From positions 1-45,835 of the forward strand of contig JAHHHB010000054.1 of NCBI GenBank assembly GCA_019359545.1: 45,835 nucleotides of DNA, read 5' to 3'. The notes beneath the pieces were generated by a model. It was not told the DNA's origin. It searched no databases and was given only the letters and a program-made list of their open reading frames with translations. The DNA comes from Desmonostoc geniculatum HA4340-LM1 (GTDB lineage Bacteria; Cyanobacteriota; Cyanobacteriia; Cyanobacteriales; Nostocaceae). Below, in pieces: positions 16,646 through 27,008 of the stretch. Each line of letters opens with the position of its first letter. Positions within the stretch are counted from its first letter, which is position 1. A program made the position numbers and the translations under genes.

Positions 16646-17382
16646 AACATCTCCATATAACGTTGATAAGATAAAAATTATAGGACTTACGCATTGACAT
16701 AAAAGCAAAAATGGCAGATAGAGTTTTCAAAGCTTTTATCTAGGTTTTTCAATCATATTTTGGCGATCGCCAGCAATCAAAAGCAACCTCCAAAAGCCTG
16801 GAACAACGTATTTACGTTGATACACAAAATAGTTCTTTTGTACAGTGCGTAAGTCCTAATTACTAATGACCTGCTTGTTTTATTTTCTCACTGGCCACAT
16901 CATTGGTAATTTTACTGCGTTCGCGCCTTTTTTTCTAGAAAATAACTCAATTCCTTGAGTTACTATTCAATTTACAGCTAATTTTTCGCTAGCATTTATA
17001 TTCTTGCTACCTAGATCGAATTCCGTTGTTCTCTATATTTCTTTACATAAATAAATTGATCGTGGATAAATAATATTTTAATCATAAAATCGGATCGTAA
17101 AGCTTTTATAATAAATTTTGGTCGGAGTTATTTAGATAGATTAAACCAAAAAATTGACAACTAAATTAGAGACTCTGTTAGAGGATGTTTGTCTGTCAGG
17201 TTATATGGATATCTCCCGCTGGAAGCTCTTTATCAAATTAGTGAATAACGGTTTTAAAGTCATCATTTTTACGAGTATTTAGGAGGTTATAAAGTGTTTA
17301 ATAGACCACCAAGGACTTTTAAAAAATCCTCTGAGATTGAGGTAGATTGCTCAGGCACACTAATCATCATTGGTACTAAAGC
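16646..17382. other. intergenic region upstream of the phytochrome operon
   Basis: This 737-base gap contains a MITE (16681-16858) and then AT-rich sequence without ORFs. It should include the promoter of the phytochrome operon. No light-responsive motif could be identified. Confidence 0.5.
16681..16858. mobile_element. MITE with TAGGACTTACGCA terminal repeats, copy 1
   Basis: Left end TAGGACTTACGCA and right end TGCGTAAGTCCTA are perfect 13-base inverted repeats, with partial matching further inward. The element is 178 bases long, non-coding and flanked by AT/TA. A second, shorter copy lies at 30277-30369. Confidence 0.75.
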
Positions 17383-19644
17383 GTGAACACTAACGATATT
17401 AACGTTCCCTTTGAAGTTGACCTCAGCAACTGCGATCGAGAACCAATTCATATTCCTGGCTCTATTCAACCTCATGGAGTCCTTTTGGCATTAAAAGAAC
17501 CAGAGTTAACTATCCTTCAATGTAGCAATAATAGTTACTCTTTATTTGGCATTAGTCCGGAACAATTACTAAATCAACCTTTAAGTAACTTCTTAGAATC
17601 TGAACAAATTAATTTTTTGCAAGATTGTTTATCTCAACAGGATTTGCAAATTGTCAATCCTCTGGAATTTACAATCAAATCTGGCGATAAAAATTTACAT
17701 TATGATGTGATTATTCATCGTTCATCTCAAATTTTGGTTCTGGAATTAGAACCGACATTCATAGAAAAAAGTAACACATTTTTTAAATTTTATCATTTAC
17801 TTAAACAAGCTATATCTAAATTACAGGTGGCATCGGGTGTCATAGAACTAAGTCAAATTCTTGTCCAAGAAGTTAAAAAGATGACTGGTTTTGAACGGGT
17901 GATGGTCTATCGTTTTGATGAGGATTGGAACGGCATAGTTATAGCCGAACAAAAGCCAGAATATCTGACATCTTATTTAGGCTTACACTATCCAGCTTCA
18001 GATATTCCTGTACAAGCTAGGCAACTCTACAGCCAAAACTGGTTGAGGCTAATACTGAATGCTGACTATCAATCGGCAGCCATTTTACCACTCAATAATC
18101 CCTTGACTGGGCAGCCTTTAGATTTAAGTCAATCGGTGTTGCGGAGTGTTTCGCCTTTACATATTGAGTATATGCATAATATGGGCGTAACGGCATCAAT
18201 GTCAATTTCCATTATGAAAAATCAAAAATTATGGGGACTAATTGCTTGTCATCATCAATCACCCAAATATGTCCCCTATGAAATTCGTCATACTTGTGAA
18301 TTTTTGGGACAAATTACATCTGTAGAATTGAGTGCAAAAGAGGAGAACGAAGATACGGAATCGAAAATTCAATTGAAATCAGTTCATAGCAAATTAGTAG
18401 AGTTCATGTCGGCAGAAAATAACTTTCTTCAAGGTTTAATTCACCATCATCCGAATCTACTTAATCTTGTCAATGCCGAGGGAGCAGTGGTATCTTTTGA
18501 TAAAGAGTATTTTGCAGTCGGTAATACTCCCGAAAAGCCAGATATTCAAAATTTAATCGAATGGATTTATCAAAACGTCCAGGAAGAAATTTTTTACACT
18601 GATTCGCTATCACAAATTTATCCAGAAGGAGAAAAATTCGGGGACGTGGCTAGTGGCTTGATGGCGCTTTCATTTTCCAAAATTCAGAGAAACTATGTTT
18701 TGTGGTTTCGCCCAGAGGTAGTAAGGACTGTTAATTGGGGAGGTAACCCAAATAAACCTGTAGAAGTAACGGGAAACGGTAGTTTGCGTTTATCACCCCG
18801 GAAATCCTTCGAGTCATGGAAAGAAACGGTGCGGTTAAAATCTCTGAGTTGGAAACCTTATGAAGTGAGTGCAGCACTGGAGTTGAGAAGCGCTATTATT
18901 GGTGTGGTGTTGCGAAAAGCAGATGAACTAGCGCAGCTCAATATTGAACTAGAACGTAGGAACAACGAATTAGATGCCTTTGCCTACATTGCTTCTCATG
19001 ATTTGAAAGAACCACTGCGCGGTATTCATAATTATTCCAATTTCCTCATTGAAGACTACGGCGAAATTATCGACGAAGAAGGTAGGCACAAGTTAAGAAC
19101 TCTGATTCGTTTGACTCAGCGTATGGAAGATTTAATTGATTCGCTGCTACATTTTTCTCGCTTAGGAAGAATAGATCTTTCTATGCAGGATACTGATATT
19201 AATATTATTGTTCAGCGAAATTTAGACTTGTTGAGCGCCCGAATTGAGGAGATGGGGGTAGAAATCCGGATTCCTAGACCATTACCAACAGTGTATTGCG
19301 ATCGCGTCCAAGTAGGCGAAGTCTTTAACAATCTCATTGCCAACGCCATTAAATACAACGACAAACCCGAAAAATGGATTGAAATTGGCTATGTTGAAGC
19401 CGCTTCACCTGTACCAGTAACATTTTACGTGCGAGATAACGGCATTGGAATTCGAGAAAAACACTTTGAGGCGATTTTCCGCATCTTTAAACGGCTACAC
19501 GGGCCAAGCAAGTATGGTGGCGGTACAGGGGCGGGATTGACCATCACGAAAAAAATTGTCGAGCGACATGGCGGTAAAATCTGGGTGGAGTCAACCTACG
19601 GCGAAGGCAGTACGTTTTATTTCACATTACAAGGAGTAGACTGA
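17383..19644 (+). CDS. cphB: CphB-type bacteriophytochrome histidine kinase
   Basis: The 753-residue protein has PAS-GAF-PHY sensory domains and a HisKA-HATPase transmitter. Cys17 in [17 protein letters not shown] is the biliverdin-binding Cys of bacteriophytochromes. In GAF, PASDIP (204-209) and H260 are present, but the Cys used by Cph1-type phytochromes is Leu259. That substitution is the hallmark of Calothrix CphB/Anabaena AphB. PHY has the PRxSF tongue (PRKSF, 472-476). The kinase His is H539 in ASHDLKEPL, followed by N-box [12 protein letters not shown] and G-boxes DNGIGI and [10 protein letters not shown]. It likely senses red/far-red light through biliverdin and phosphorylates the RcpB-type regulator encoded 4 bases downstream. 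The GTG start lacks a clear Shine-Dalgarno sequence. Confidence 0.92.
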   Translation: MNTNDINVPFEVDLSNCDREPIHIPGSIQPHGVLLALKEPELTILQCSNNSYSLFGISPEQLLNQPLSNFLESEQINFLQDCLSQQDLQIVNPLEFTIKSGDKNLHYDVIIHRSSQILVLELEPTFIEKSNTFFKFYHLLKQAISKLQVASGVIELSQILVQEVKKMTGFERVMVYRFDEDWNGIVIAEQKPEYLTSYLGLHYPASDIPVQARQLYSQNWLRLILNADYQSAAILPLNNPLTGQPLDLSQSVLRSVSPLHIEYMHNMGVTASMSISIMKNQKLWGLIACHHQSPKYVPYEIRHTCEFLGQITSVELSAKEENEDTESKIQLKSVHSKLVEFMSAENNFLQGLIHHHPNLLNLVNAEGAVVSFDKEYFAVGNTPEKPDIQNLIEWIYQNVQEEIFYTDSLSQIYPEGEKFGDVASGLMALSFSKIQRNYVLWFRPEVVRTVNWGGNPNKPVEVTGNGSLRLSPRKSFESWKETVRLKSLSWKPYEVSAALELRSAIIGVVLRKADELAQLNIELERRNNELDAFAYIASHDLKEPLRGIHNYSNFLIEDYGEIIDEEGRHKLRTLIRLTQRMEDLIDSLLHFSRLGRIDLSMQDTDINIIVQRNLDLLSARIEEMGVEIRIPRPLPTVYCDRVQVGEVFNNLIANAIKYNDKPEKWIEIGYVEAASPVPVTFYVRDNGIGIREKHFEAIFRIFKRLHGPSKYGGGTGAGLTITKKIVERHGGKIWVESTYGEGSTFYFTLQGVD

Positions 19645-19648
19645 ACTC

Positions 19649-20104
19649 ATGATTGGCAAAACCGTCCAACCTTTGCTTGTGATTGAAGACAGCGATGAAG
19701 ACTTTGAAGCGCTATGTCGAGTCATGCGCCGACAAGCTGTGATTAATCCCGTCTTTCGCTGTACCGATGGTGATGAAGCGCTGGACTTTCTCTACCACAC
19801 TGGTTCCTACAGCGATTCTCAGAAATTTCCTTGTCCCTCGATTATTTTACTCGACCTGAATTTACCAGGAACCGATGGGCGAGAAGTCTTAGAGCAAATC
19901 AAGCAGGATCGAAACCTCAAAAATATTCCTGTGGTTGTATTTACGACTTCTTCTAACCCTAAAGATATTGAAGTATGTTATCGATACTGCATTGCTAGTT
20001 ATATATTAAAACCAATCGACATCAACAGATTGGTACAAACTATTCAAAGTTTTATCACTTATTGGTTAGATATCGTAGTTCTCCCTGATGCTGTTAGCAA
20101 GTAG
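19649..20104 (+). CDS. rcpB: phytochrome-associated response regulator, RcpB-type
   Basis: The 151-residue single receiver belongs to the Rcp group that partners cyanobacterial phytochromes. It has the acidic pocket [10 protein letters not shown], phospho-acceptor D69 ([16 protein letters not shown]), TTSS at 99-102 and K121 in YILKPID. The extended C-terminus ([12 protein letters not shown]) is typical of Rcp proteins, in which it supports dimerisation. The gene starts 4 bases after the phytochrome stop and ends 2 bases before the next kinase, so translational coupling is likely. It is the expected phospho-acceptor of the phytochrome. Confidence 0.92.
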   Translation: MIGKTVQPLLVIEDSDEDFEALCRVMRRQAVINPVFRCTDGDEALDFLYHTGSYSDSQKFPCPSIILLDLNLPGTDGREVLEQIKQDRNLKNIPVVVFTTSSNPKDIEVCYRYCIASYILKPIDINRLVQTIQSFITYWLDIVVLPDAVSK

Positions 20105-20106
20105 TC

Positions 20107-23100
20107 ATGGCACAGCCGCTAACCATTTTAATTATCGATGATTCTCCTGAAGACCGACAGGTTTATCGTCGCTATCTCCTCCAAGACCAAGAACACAGGT
20201 ACACAATTCTCGAAGCAGAATCGGGAGAGGAAGCGTTGGCATTATGTCAAGAGTTGCAGCCTGAGGGGATTTTATTAGACTTTCTCCTACCAGACATGGA
20301 TGGACTGGAATTTCTGGCAGAATTACCGCAGCAATTAAAGGGAAATATGCCAGCTGTAATTATGTTAACAGCATATGGCAACGAGTCCGTGGCTGTCCAG
20401 GCGATGAAAAGTGGTGTCCAAGATTATCTCATCAAGGGACAGACAACAGCAGAACGTTTGCGTTCTACTGTCTGCTCAGCAATCAAAAACACTCAGTTAC
20501 GTCAGCAACTACAACGCAGCGAAGAACGTTTTCGCACTTCGGTGGAAAATATGCTCGATTGCTTTGGCATTTACTCAGCCATTCGTAACGAGACGGGTAA
20601 AATACTTGATTTTTGCGTTGATTATGTGAATGCCGCAGCTTGTGAATTTAGCCGCATAAGTAACGATAAACAGCTTGGCAAAGGGTTGTGCGAAATTTTA
20701 CCGAATTTTCGAGCCAGTGACTTGTTTTATGAGTGTTGCCAAGTTGTAGAAACTGGTAATCCTTTGGTGAAAGATTCACTTATCTACACTTCAAGTTTCG
20801 ATCGCAATCAGGTGTTAATCAAAATCATTGATATTCGCATCACCAAAATGGGAGATGGCTTTGTTGCTTCTTGGCGGGATGTGACTGAGAAAAATCAAGC
20901 ACATGAACGATGGCGCGAGAGTCAGCAGTTCATCGAACGCATTGCCGAAACTACTCCCGGAATTTTGTATGTTTACGACCTAGTTAAACAACAGAATGTC
21001 TATATTAATAGTCAGGTTAGTAAATTGCTTGGCTACACCCCAGAGCAAATTCAAGAAATGGGAACACAGTTCTTATCCGAAATCATGCATCCTGAGGATT
21101 TCGCTCGACTTCCTAATATGTTCCAAGAACTTGGCTCAATTCAAGATAGCAATATCGTGGAAAATGAATATCGGATGCGACACGCCAATGGAGAATGGCG
21201 CTGGTTTTTTAGTAGAGATACCATATTCACCAGGAATTCTGATGGTTCCCCACGCCAAATTATCGGTACAAGCTTTGATATCACTGAACGTAAGCAGACA
21301 GAAGAACAGCTACGTATAAGTAACGAGCGTTTCCAACTAGCAGCAGCGGCGGTTAATTGCCTAATTTATGACTGGGATTTGGAAAACGACAGAATTGAGA
21401 GGACTGAAGGACTAACTAAAATTTTGGGTTACTCCTTAAAGGAGACACCAACAACTCATCAATGGTGGAAAGAGCAAATTCATCCCGAAGATAGAGAGGG
21501 TTTAATTCATCACTTCCACGCTATAGTCTCTGCCAATGAAAATCACTATACGGTTGAGTATAGGGCACGACACAAAGACCAGGAATATCGATATGTGCTG
21601 GATCAGGGAGTGATTACACGAGATGCTAATGGCCAGGTAATTAGGGCAGTGGGTAGTACAACAGATATTAGCGATCGCAAACGTGCTGAATTTGCTTTGC
21701 AAGAAAGTGAAGCTAAGTTCCGCCGCATTGTCGAATCCAACATCATTGGGATTTATTTCGGTGACTTCAACGGTCGAGTCTATGAAGCAAATGACGCTTT
21801 CTTAGAAACCTTCGGTTACACCCGTGAAGATTTGGCAGCCGGAATCATCCGCTGGAATTCCATGACACCGCCAGAATATCAAACCCTCGACCACCAAAAA
21901 ATTCAAGAACTGCAAGTTTCTGGTGTTTGCACTCCCTTTGAGAAGGAATATCTTCACAAAAATGGTACTCGGATTCCAGTTCTACTAGGAATTGCCCGCA
22001 TAGAAAGCACAAAGGACAACGGTTATAGCGTCTGCTTCGTTCTCGACCTCACCCAACGCAAACGTGCTGAACTAGCGCTACGCGAAAGTGAGGAACGCTA
22101 CCGTTACTTATCCAATGCCATGCCGCAACTCGTTTGGATCTGCAATCCTCAAGGTGAATGCGAACATGTCAATGAACGCTGGTATGAATTTACTGGACAA
22201 TCAGTTGAGGAGGCAATGGGATTTGGCTGGACAAAAACTATCCATCCAGACGACACCGAAGCAGCTATGGCAGGATGGACTCAAGCCTTGCAAACAGGGG
22301 AACTTTACCAACAGGAAATCCGCTATCAAAAACGCGATGGTAGCAGTTCTTGGCATTTAGTACGAGGTGTGCCCATCAAAAATCAGCAAGGAAGTATCAT
22401 CAAGTGGTTTGGCACGAGTACAGATATTGACGATCGCAAACACTTAGAAGCCGAACGCAACCAACTTTTGCAACTTGAGCAAGCCGCCCGCGCCCAAGCT
22501 GAAGCTGCTAACCGCACTAAAGATGAGTTTGTCGCCATAGTATCCCATGACCTACGCTCTCCACTCAACGCCATTCTCGGCTGGGTGCAACTCCTACGGA
22601 CTCGTAAATTCGATGAAGCCAACCTCGCTAAAGCTCTGGAGACCATCGAACGCAATGCTAGGTCTCAGGAAAAACTTCTCGAAGACCTACTAAATATGTC
22701 TCGCATCCTCCAAGGCAAGCTACAGCTTGAGGTCAGCCAAGTTAATCTGGGAGTAGTTGTAGGCGCAGCAATAGAAACTGCTTACCCATCGGCAAACGCC
22801 AAAAATATTCGTTTAGAGTCCATAATTGACAGGTCAATTTCCACAATTTCCGGCGATATCAACCGTTTACTGCAAGTTCTCGGAAATTTACTCACCAACG
22901 CTATTAAATTCACCCCGTCAGGGGGAAAAGTAGAAGTTAGATTGTTTGGCAATGGCTCTCATGCCCAAATCACAGTTAGCGATACAGGTATGGGCATCAG
23001 CCCAGAGTTTGTGCCCTACGTTTTTGAACGCTATCATCAAGGACATCCCACTCACAAACAAGCTGGCTTAGGACTGGGTTTGGCGATCGCCCGTCATCTC

Positions 23101-23184
23101 GTCGAATTACATGGCGGCTCTATTCAAGTTACTAGTCCTGGCGTTGGACTAGGAGCTACCTTTACCATCAAGTTGCCGTTATGA
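20107..23184 (+). CDS. REC-(PAS)5-HisKA-HATPase hybrid sensor histidine kinase
   Basis: The 1025-residue soluble protein has an N-terminal receiver (IIDDSPEDR, D58 in ILLDFLLPDMDG). About five PAS domains follow, their PAC ends marked by SWRDVTEKNQ, GTSFDITERKQ, GSTTDISDRKRAE, VLDLTQRKRAE and GTSTDIDDRKHLE. The transmitter has its His in AIVSHDLRSPLNAILG at about residue 813, N-box LLTNAIKFTP and G-boxes DTGMGI and GLGLGLAI. There is no membrane segment or chromophore motif. An N-terminal receiver means it can be a phosphorelay acceptor, plausibly of the phytochrome, before passing the signal on. It is the third gene of the phytochrome operon. Its final targets are not encoded here. Confidence 0.92.
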   Translation: MAQPLTILIIDDSPEDRQVYRRYLLQDQEHRYTILEAESGEEALALCQELQPEGILLDFLLPDMDGLEFLAELPQQLKGNMPAVIMLTAYGNESVAVQAMKSGVQDYLIKGQTTAERLRSTVCSAIKNTQLRQQLQRSEERFRTSVENMLDCFGIYSAIRNETGKILDFCVDYVNAAACEFSRISNDKQLGKGLCEILPNFRASDLFYECCQVVETGNPLVKDSLIYTSSFDRNQVLIKIIDIRITKMGDGFVASWRDVTEKNQAHERWRESQQFIERIAETTPGILYVYDLVKQQNVYINSQVSKLLGYTPEQIQEMGTQFLSEIMHPEDFARLPNMFQELGSIQDSNIVENEYRMRHANGEWRWFFSRDTIFTRNSDGSPRQIIGTSFDITERKQTEEQLRISNERFQLAAAAVNCLIYDWDLENDRIERTEGLTKILGYSLKETPTTHQWWKEQIHPEDREGLIHHFHAIVSANENHYTVEYRARHKDQEYRYVLDQGVITRDANGQVIRAVGSTTDISDRKRAEFALQESEAKFRRIVESNIIGIYFGDFNGRVYEANDAFLETFGYTREDLAAGIIRWNSMTPPEYQTLDHQKIQELQVSGVCTPFEKEYLHKNGTRIPVLLGIARIESTKDNGYSVCFVLDLTQRKRAELALRESEERYRYLSNAMPQLVWICNPQGECEHVNERWYEFTGQSVEEAMGFGWTKTIHPDDTEAAMAGWTQALQTGELYQQEIRYQKRDGSSSWHLVRGVPIKNQQGSIIKWFGTSTDIDDRKHLEAERNQLLQLEQAARAQAEAANRTKDEFVAIVSHDLRSPLNAILGWVQLLRTRKFDEANLAKALETIERNARSQEKLLEDLLNMSRILQGKLQLEVSQVNLGVVVGAAIETAYPSANAKNIRLESIIDRSISTISGDINRLLQVLGNLLTNAIKFTPSGGKVEVRLFGNGSHAQITVSDTGMGISPEFVPYVFERYHQGHPTHKQAGLGLGLAIARHLVELHGGSIQVTSPGVGLGATFTIKLPL

Positions 23185-23928
23185 AAATTAAAAATTAATA
23201 CCTTTAACTTAGTCAAAATCAAACAAGTTATAGCAGTAGCCAATAATAACCAAGAATTTGAGAATATCAAAAAACCTGTAATTAGTCAACTCCTGAAAGC
23301 AAGTAAATTCGTGGATTTATTGAGAATAATTCGCGTAAAATTAACATAAATTAACCAAATTTATAATTTTTGTGAAGTTTTTGGCAGCGGAATTCAAAAG
23401 CTAAAATCAAGTTCCATATAGAGTCTTGATAAAGTTCATAAATTGTGAATTTTTCAATAAAAATTTTGTGTAAAAAATTTATATATTTTTAGAAAATTTT
23501 ATCAAATTAAAATATTCAGCATTTTCGATAACTGCCATTATATTTACTTTAAAAAATACAATGTTTTACTTGGCTTTAACTTCAAAAAGTACGCCAATAT
23601 ATAACCAAAATTACTGAAATAAATTAGATTTCAGCCTCAAAAAACATTATTTATCAGTCTAGTAATCTCACTCTGGCATTCAGAAAAATTTCTCAGTGAT
23701 AATGATTTTCCACACTCAAATTTATTGCCTGTCATCTTGTGACACTAGATCTATTATTAATTAAATCTGTTTTTGCAAAAAATTGTCAAGTTAGATTGGT
23801 TGATGAAAACAGCGAAGTCAGATATAGACCCAGTGTGAATAAGAAATGAACAGTCATAAGCTGGAGTGAAAAAACTAGTAATTTTAGTTTTGAATATTTT
23901 AGTAATTCTCTGCAAATCTTCCAAAAAA
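23185..23928. other. AT-rich intergenic region upstream of the NRPS-like gene
   Basis: This gap of about 740 bases has very high AT content, with no credible ORF and no inverted-repeat element. The last 63 bases could be translated from a GTG at 23866 in frame with the NRPS-like gene. It should hold that operon's promoter. Confidence 0.5.
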
Positions 23929-26900
23929 ATGATCCAAAAATTCGACTTTACGTTAATCCATAAAATAGTAGAAAATCAAGTTGAAAAATCTCCCCAAGCT
24001 GTCGCCGTTATTTGTCAAAATCAGCAACTAAATTATGAAGAACTTAACCAAAAAGCGAACCAAGTAGCGCATTACTTACAGAAACTAGGAGTTAAACCAG
24101 AAGTTTTGGTTGGCGTGTGTGTAGAGCGATCGCTAGACATGGTGATTGCACTGCTAGGAATTCTGAAAGCGGGTGGTGGCTATGTTCCCCTTGACCCGAC
24201 TTATCCCCAAGAGCGTTTAGGTTTCATCATCGAAAATACTCAACTTCCCATTTTATTAACGCAACAGCATTTATTAGAGTTAATTCCTCAACACCCAGCC
24301 AATACTATTTGTATAGATAGTGATTGGCAAAAAATTGCCCAAGAGTCTGTAGAGAACCCAGTCTGTGAAGTCCAACCAGACAATCTTGCTTATGTGATTT
24401 ACACATCTGGTTCTACAGGTAGACCTAAAGGTGTAGCACTCGAACATCGCAATACAGTTGCCTTAATTGACTGGGCAAGAAAATTCTTTACTCCCGAACA
24501 ATTAAAAGGAGTATTATGTTCAACTTCATTATGTTTTGATCTATCAGTTTTTGAATTATTTGTCACTCTGGGCTGTGGTGGTAAAGTAATTCTCGCTCAA
24601 GATGCTCTACAGTTGCCAAATTTGCCAGCCGCATCACAAGTAACTTTAATTAACACCGTACCTTCAGCCATTTCTGCATTACTGCGAATGAATGGTATTC
24701 CTACGTCGGTGAACACCATTAACTTAGCAGGTGAACCGTTGCAAAATGCTTTAGTGCAGCAACTTTATCAGCTAGAACACATTCAACAAGTCTTCAATCT
24801 CTATGGACCTACAGAAGATACTACTTATTCTACAGTTGCCTTAATCCAGAAAGGAGCGAAGGAAATTCCCTCAATTGGTCGTCCAATTGCTAACACCCAA
24901 ATCTATTTACTTGATTCTCGACTCAATCCGGTATCTGATGGGGCTGAAGGAGAAATTTATATTAGTGGAGCAGGTTTAGCCCGTGGTTATTTGAACTCTC
25001 CGGAATTAACAAATGAGAAATTTATTGTTAATCCTTTGGACAATAAACCAGGGTCAAGACTTTATAAAACAGGAGACCTTGGAGTTTATTTACCTGATGG
25101 AAACCTCAAGTTTTTAGGTCGCATCGATCATCAAGTGAAAATTCGTGGCTTTCGGATTGAACTGTTAGAAATTGAGGCACGTTTGAGCGAACATCCAGCA
25201 GTCCGTCAGGTAGTTGTTGTTGTCCGTGAAGATGTACCAGGTAATCAGCGCTTAGTCGCTTATGTAGTGTCCAATTCTGTCGGTGTACAAGACATCACTC
25301 CCAAAACTCTGCGTAGTTTTCTGCATCAGAAGTTGCCCAAGTACATGATACCTTCAGCATTTGTGCTGCTGGATGAGTTGCCCATGACTCCCAACGGCAA
25401 AATCGATCGCCGTGCCCTACCTATCCCTAAATACTTCCAAACCCAGCAAAAAAATTACATCGCACCTCGTATCCCATTAGAAAAACAATTAGTTGAAATT
25501 TGGAGTCAGCTGCTAGGAATAGACTCAGTTGGGATTTACGACAATTTTGCTGAATTAGGAGGACACTCGTTACTCACTATTCAACTCATTGGCGATTTGC
25601 AAGAAGTATTTAAATTAGATATCACCTTAGAAAATTTTTTACAGGCGCCAACTGTTGCAGGTGTCGCACAAACTATTGAAACTCTCCGTCAAAATCAAAG
25701 TGTGACTCTGCCAAGTAACTTTCGAGAAACCAAAATATTACTAGACTCCTCCATTCACCCACAAAACACTTTAACTGAACCTGTATTAGATTTTTTCTTA
25801 ACAGGTGCTACAGGATTTTTAGGCACTTTTTTACTCTCGGAACTGCTGCAACAAACTCGAGCCGATATCTATTGTCTAGTTCGTGCTAGCAGCATTGAAG
25901 AAGCTAGAGTCAGAATTATCAGCCGACTCAAGTATTATCAACTTTGGCAAGAACACTTGAGTGATAGAATCATCCCCATTTTAGGAGACTTAAGCAAACC
26001 ACTTTTAGGCATACAACCACAACAATTTTCTCGGTTGGCAGAAAAGATAGACATTATTTATCACTGTGGGGCATCTGTGAATATAGTCTATCCCTATTCA
26101 GCTTTGGAAAGTATTAATGTCTTCGGTACTCAAGAAGTTTTACGCTTAGCTAGCCACAGCAAAATTAAGCCAGTACATTTCATTTCTACCGTAGATGTTT
26201 TGACATCAACCAATGGTGAAATTGCCATAGTCACAGAAGAAAATTCCAATAATATTGCTTGTGGCACAGGCCTGCATAGTGGTTATGCACAAAGTAAATA
26301 TATGGCTGAACAGTTAGTCAAAATGGCACATACCAGAGGTTTGCCAGTTACCATCTACCGACCAAGCAACATCATGGGACACAGTAAAACCGGCATTTGC
26401 CCAACCACAAGTTTCTTAGGCAGAACCATCAATGGCTGCATTCAAATGGGTATTGCTCCTGAGGTAGAAGCGCTATTAAATCTGGTGCCAGTGGATTATG
26501 TGAGTCAGGCGATCGTTCATCTGTCACGCCAACCGAAAATATCCGGACAAACTTATTACATCGTCAATCCCCAACCCATTGAGTGGAAACAATTAGTTAA
26601 CTGGATGGAAGCTATAGGCTATCCACTCCAGCAGATTTCCTACCAAGCTTGGTATGACAGATTATTTCAACTTGTGAAAGACAATTCCGAAAATCCACTA
26701 GCCCCTTTAGTAAGCATTTTAACGTATAATCTCATTCAAAAATTACTAGGAGCATTTGAGTTTAAGTCAGAAAACACCCTCAAGGAATTGAATCGCCATT
26801 CAATCTTCTGTTCTCCAGTAAATAATGAATTACTCAAGACTTACTTCTCATATTTCACCGAAAGCGGTTACTTAAAACCTCCTGCTTCAGGTAGTGAATG

Positions 26901-26997
26901 GAGAAGTTTAGTTTTTTCTAGAAACTCAGTAAACCTAGATATACAAGGAGACTCCAAACACAGCGCGACCAAAATTGCCAACATACACGCCATTTAA
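23929..26997 (+). CDS. NRPS-like A-PCP-thioester reductase (amino acid reductase)
   Basis: The protein has 1022 residues from ATG 23929; GTG 23866 would add 21 hydrophobic residues. An adenylation domain comes first (YTSGSTGRPKG at about 158-168, YGPTE, NGKIDR with Lys491). A carrier domain follows (LGGHSLL, Ser547), then a Lys2-type NADPH thioester reductase (GATGFLG at 626-632, YAQSK with Tyr787/Lys791). There is no condensation domain. Read against GrsA, the specificity residues are D-L-F-N-N-A-L-T-Y-K, a code I recall for Ala-activating domains such as McyA module 2. The enzyme would load one small amino acid and release it as an aldehyde or alcohol. It begins an operon with a hybrid kinase 11 bases downstream. 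The product is inferred, not known. Confidence 0.88.
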   Translation: MIQKFDFTLIHKIVENQVEKSPQAVAVICQNQQLNYEELNQKANQVAHYLQKLGVKPEVLVGVCVERSLDMVIALLGILKAGGGYVPLDPTYPQERLGFIIENTQLPILLTQQHLLELIPQHPANTICIDSDWQKIAQESVENPVCEVQPDNLAYVIYTSGSTGRPKGVALEHRNTVALIDWARKFFTPEQLKGVLCSTSLCFDLSVFELFVTLGCGGKVILAQDALQLPNLPAASQVTLINTVPSAISALLRMNGIPTSVNTINLAGEPLQNALVQQLYQLEHIQQVFNLYGPTEDTTYSTVALIQKGAKEIPSIGRPIANTQIYLLDSRLNPVSDGAEGEIYISGAGLARGYLNSPELTNEKFIVNPLDNKPGSRLYKTGDLGVYLPDGNLKFLGRIDHQVKIRGFRIELLEIEARLSEHPAVRQVVVVVREDVPGNQRLVAYVVSNSVGVQDITPKTLRSFLHQKLPKYMIPSAFVLLDELPMTPNGKIDRRALPIPKYFQTQQKNYIAPRIPLEKQLVEIWSQLLGIDSVGIYDNFAELGGHSLLTIQLIGDLQEVFKLDITLENFLQAPTVAGVAQTIETLRQNQSVTLPSNFRETKILLDSSIHPQNTLTEPVLDFFLTGATGFLGTFLLSELLQQTRADIYCLVRASSIEEARVRIISRLKYYQLWQEHLSDRIIPILGDLSKPLLGIQPQQFSRLAEKIDIIYHCGASVNIVYPYSALESINVFGTQEVLRLASHSKIKPVHFISTVDVLTSTNGEIAIVTEENSNNIACGTGLHSGYAQSKYMAEQLVKMAHTRGLPVTIYRPSNIMGHSKTGICPTTSFLGRTINGCIQMGIAPEVEALLNLVPVDYVSQAIVHLSRQPKISGQTYYIVNPQPIEWKQLVNWMEAIGYPLQQISYQAWYDRLFQLVKDNSENPLAPLVSILTYNLIQKLLGAFEFKSENTLKELNRHSIFCSPVNNELLKTYFSYFTESGYLKPPASGSEWRSLVFSRNSVNLDIQGDSKHSATKIANIHAI

Positions 26998-27008
26998 AGG
27001 ATGTGAAA

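Noticed and set aside
17170..17200. Third copy of the AGAGGATGTTTG MITE end
   Set aside because: AGAGGATGTTTG occurs at about 17179, but similarity ends after 12 bases and no inverted partner was seen nearby.
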